Part shown: in pieces, positions 33,090 to 33,443 of the stretch
How positions within the stretch are numbered: position 1 is the stretch's first letter
How the letters are laid out: every line of letters starts with the position of its first letter
Assembly (NCBI GenBank): GCA_021792255.1
Contig: JAJYUZ010000002.1
Location: 1 to 33,443 of the forward strand
Direction of reading: 5' to 3'
From: Thermoplasmata archaeon
Lineage (GTDB): Archaea > Thermoplasmatota > Thermoplasmata > Thermoplasmatales > GCA-001856825
Length of the DNA: 33,443 bases
Made by a program: the position numbers and the translations under genes
The notes under the pieces: model-generated
What the model saw: the letters and a program-made list of their open reading frames with translations, nothing else
Told to the model about the DNA's origin: nothing
The model's database searches: none

Positions 33090-33097
33090 TATTAATA
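33090..33097 (-). promoter_or_regulatory. TATA box of the P5C dehydrogenase gene
   Basis: TATTAATA is palindromic except for its last bases and is centred 26 bp before the ATG at 33068. It suggests a transcript separate from the winged-helix gene upstream. Confidence 0.4.
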
Positions 33098-33145
33098 ATG
33101 TTCAACGGGTGCATATTCATGGGCTTTCTTGGCGATGAAGTGTCA

Positions 33146-33394
33146 TCATGGCAGTGTCTTCTTCAATAGCTTGTAAAGTCCTATCCACTCGTAACCTCTG
33201 TCGGTCAGTTTGTACTCTATCCCCTCTATACCTTCAGTTTTGAGCAACAAACCAAATTTCTCCAGATCTTTAACGATTCCTTTCCCTCTGTCAACTGGAA
33301 CATTTCCCGCGGCGCACAATTCTGTTATCTTTCTAGGCTCTATAACGAGCTCTTTCAGCATATCATTGAGGATATCGTGCCGGCACCTATTCAT
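33146..33394 (-). CDS. Small winged-helix DNA-binding protein
   Basis: An 82-aa protein with an archaeal winged-helix pattern: RHDILNDMLKELVIEPRKIT (helices 1-2), GIVKDLEKFGLLLK (recognition helix and turn), the wing EGIEYKLTDRGYEWI, and a C-terminal helix, close to the HTH_45/Sso10a-like group. Start ATG 33394 was preferred over the adjacent TTG because the box at 33419-33427 lies 29 bp upstream. The target is unknown; it precedes the P5C dehydrogenase gene on the same strand by 77 nt and may regulate it. Confidence 0.7.
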   Translation of the reverse strand: MNRCRHDILNDMLKELVIEPRKITELCAAGNVPVDRGKGIVKDLEKFGLLLKTEGIEGIEYKLTDRGYEWIGLYKLLKKTLP

Positions 33395-33408
33395 CAACTA
33401 ACAAGTTG
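33395..33408. promoter_or_regulatory. Inverted repeat at the winged-helix gene start
   Basis: CAACT (33395-33399) and AGTTG (33404-33408) flank a 4-nt spacer exactly between the TATA box and the ATG at 33394, where a bound repressor would block initiation. It could be an autoregulatory operator; five-base arms are short. Confidence 0.3.
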
Positions 33409-33418
33409 TGAGTCATAC

Positions 33419-33427
33419 TTATAAATA
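33419..33427 (-). promoter_or_regulatory. TATA box of the winged-helix gene
   Basis: TATTTATAA on the minus strand, centred 29 bp upstream of the ATG at 33394. Confidence 0.45.
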
Positions 33428-33443
33428 TCTACCAGATCAAGTG

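Noticed and set aside
1..33443. CRISPR array or insertion sequence
   Set aside because: No regularly spaced repeats, cas genes or transposase-like frames were seen on either strand.

Overview
The window is archaeal chromosome, most likely from an uncultured member of the Thermoplasmata (Euryarchaeota). The archaeal markers are topoisomerase VI, a GINS subunit, archaeal aspartyl-tRNA synthetase, Trm56, Taw2, the archaeosine enzyme RaSEA, an archaeal-type CoaD, and TATA boxes 21-30 bp upstream of start codons. Three features point to Thermoplasmata: a 23S rRNA gene with its own promoter and no 16S gene immediately upstream (unlinked rRNA genes, as in Thermoplasma), a CoaD-DUF84 fusion, and a Trm56-HD fusion. 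The topoisomerase VI operon does not fit classical Thermoplasmatales, which lack it as far as I recall, so a deeper or sister lineage is more likely. The assignment is inferred from gene content; no database search was possible.

Layout. 1-1280: the 5' part of a 23S rRNA gene on the minus strand, running off the left edge, with leader and promoter. 1421-7675: a compact six-gene minus-strand operon encoding a minimal type IV secretion-like machine (VirB2-like pilin, VirB6-like channel, VirB3/PrgI-like protein, VirB4 ATPase, a second VirD4/HerA-like ATPase) and ending in the replication protein GINS51. No relaxase is present and housekeeping genes flank it, so it looks like a domesticated DNA-transfer apparatus comparable to the Ced/Ted DNA-import systems of Thermoproteota. 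This is the most interesting part of the window. 7792-13565: a divergent plus-strand operon with a small zinc-binding protein, an HTH regulator, topoisomerase VI B and A, an MFS transporter and the wyosine enzyme Taw2, joined by 4-8 nt overlaps except for a 23-nt gap after the first gene.

13587-18555: an SHMT-like enzyme and an aminotransferase on plus, then a minus-strand HTH / Trm56-HD / PRPP synthetase operon. 18722-21167: an ABC-2 exporter (permease and ATPase, minus) with a 14-bp palindrome above its promoter, divergent from geranylgeranyl diphosphate synthase (21242-22252). 22245-24829: aspS and a UbiD-family decarboxylase on minus; the decarboxylase lies tail-to-tail with the prenyl synthase and may belong to the archaeal mevalonate route. 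24876-26519: pdxT and gcvT. 26629-26701: tRNA-Phe(GAA). 26799-28977: a small NifX-like protein, the CoaD-DUF84 fusion and a class II glutamine amidotransferase. 29149-31528: RaSEA followed by a RecJ/GAN-like DHH nuclease whose only plausible start is a non-canonical ATT overlapping the RaSEA stop. 31521-33394: 1-pyrroline-5-carboxylate dehydrogenase and a small winged-helix protein.

Two architectural habits recur. First genes of transcription units usually have a TATA box about 21-30 bp before the start codon, implying leaderless mRNAs, whereas several internal genes carry Shine-Dalgarno motifs. Three convergent gene pairs overlap by exactly 8 nt. No gene-free stretch exceeds 300 bases. No CRISPR array, insertion sequence or replication origin was recognised.
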